DNA from: an uncultured Caulobacterales bacterium | Lineage (GTDB): Bacteria; Pseudomonadota; Alphaproteobacteria; Caulobacterales; Caulobacteraceae | Reading direction: 5' to 3' | Length of the DNA stretch: 7,119 nt | Assembly (NCBI GenBank): GCA_903889785.1 | Contig: CAISYT010000109.1 | Span: forward strand, 1 to 7,119 | Part shown: positions 7,059-7,119 of the stretch, one piece after another | Position numbering within the stretch: position 1 is the stretch's first letter | Layout: every line of letters starts with the position of its first letter | Notes under the pieces: model-generated | Seen by the model: the letters and a program-made list of their open reading frames with translations, nothing else | Told to the model about the DNA's origin: nothing | Databases searched by the model: none | Position numbers and translations under genes: made by a program

Positions 7059-7119
7059 GGTCGGTAGGAGTTGCAGCGCCAGACCGCCCAGTTGCGCACC
7101 CGCGGGGCGCGCATGATGC
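7055..7119 (-). CDS. virB3: VirB3, C-terminal end only (rest lies beyond right edge)
   Basis: A minus-strand frame entering from the right edge gives about 20 residues, ending RVRNWAVWRCNSYRP and a TGA at 7057-7055. The W-x-C-NSY-x-P ending resembles the C-terminus of VirB3 in alphaproteobacterial T4SS operons. VirB3 is a small inner-membrane protein that associates with VirB4 and is normally encoded just before it. The TGA overlaps the virB4 ATG as ATGA, the same junction type as in the rest of the operon. The frame of virB4 is also open to the edge, so an N-terminal extension or VirB3-VirB4 fusion cannot be formally excluded; however, the VirB3-like residues are in the other frame, which argues against a fusion. 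Only a short tail is visible, so the call rests on position plus this motif. Confidence 0.72.
   Translation of the reverse strand, partial: IMRAPRVRNWAVWRCNSYRP

Noticed and set aside
7055..7119. Possible VirB3-VirB4 fusion, since the virB4 frame is open to the window edge
   Set aside because: The VirB3-like ending is in a different frame and stops with TGA overlapping the virB4 ATG, which fits two separate genes. More upstream sequence would settle it.

Overview
The window is a gene-dense, GC-rich stretch with essentially no intergenic DNA. It holds the distal part of a VirB-type (MPF-T class) type IV secretion system (T4SS) operon on the minus strand, and the 3' half of an unrelated plus-strand gene at the left edge. 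The high GC, the tight gene packing and the character of the Vir proteins suggest a Gram-negative alphaproteobacterium, perhaps of the Caulobacterales or Sphingomonadales. That placement is inference from protein style, not from a search.

Layout, left to right: the C-terminal part of a DUF1501-family protein (plus strand, 2-637, open at the left edge), then minus-strand genes virB11 (634-1626), virB10 (1623-2771), virB9 (2768-3502), virB6 (3499-4659), virB4 (4659-7058) and the last 20 codons of virB3 (7055 to the right edge). Transcription of the vir genes runs right to left, so the order of expression is virB3-virB4-virB6-virB9-virB10-virB11. All five visible junctions are stop/start overlaps: ATGA four times and TAATG once. 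This indicates one polycistronic, translationally coupled unit. Its promoter, and the expected pilin gene virB2, must lie beyond the right edge.

The parts fit together as a cell-envelope machine. VirB4 and VirB11 are the cytoplasmic ATPases. VirB3 and VirB6 belong to the inner-membrane complex. VirB9 and VirB10 form the periplasmic/outer-membrane core. Within this segment there is no virB5, virB7 or virB8, and the overlapping junctions leave no room for them. No coupling protein (virD4), relaxase or effector is visible, so the sequence does not say whether the machine moves DNA or protein.

The operon ends abruptly. The stop codons of virB11 and of the convergent DUF1501 gene lie on opposite strands of one CTAG palindrome, leaving no intergenic terminator. 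I found no RNA genes, CRISPR arrays, insertion sequences or clear new system. The points most worth a second look are the reduced gene set, the tail-to-tail overlap and the Shine-Dalgarno sequence buried in the end of virB6.
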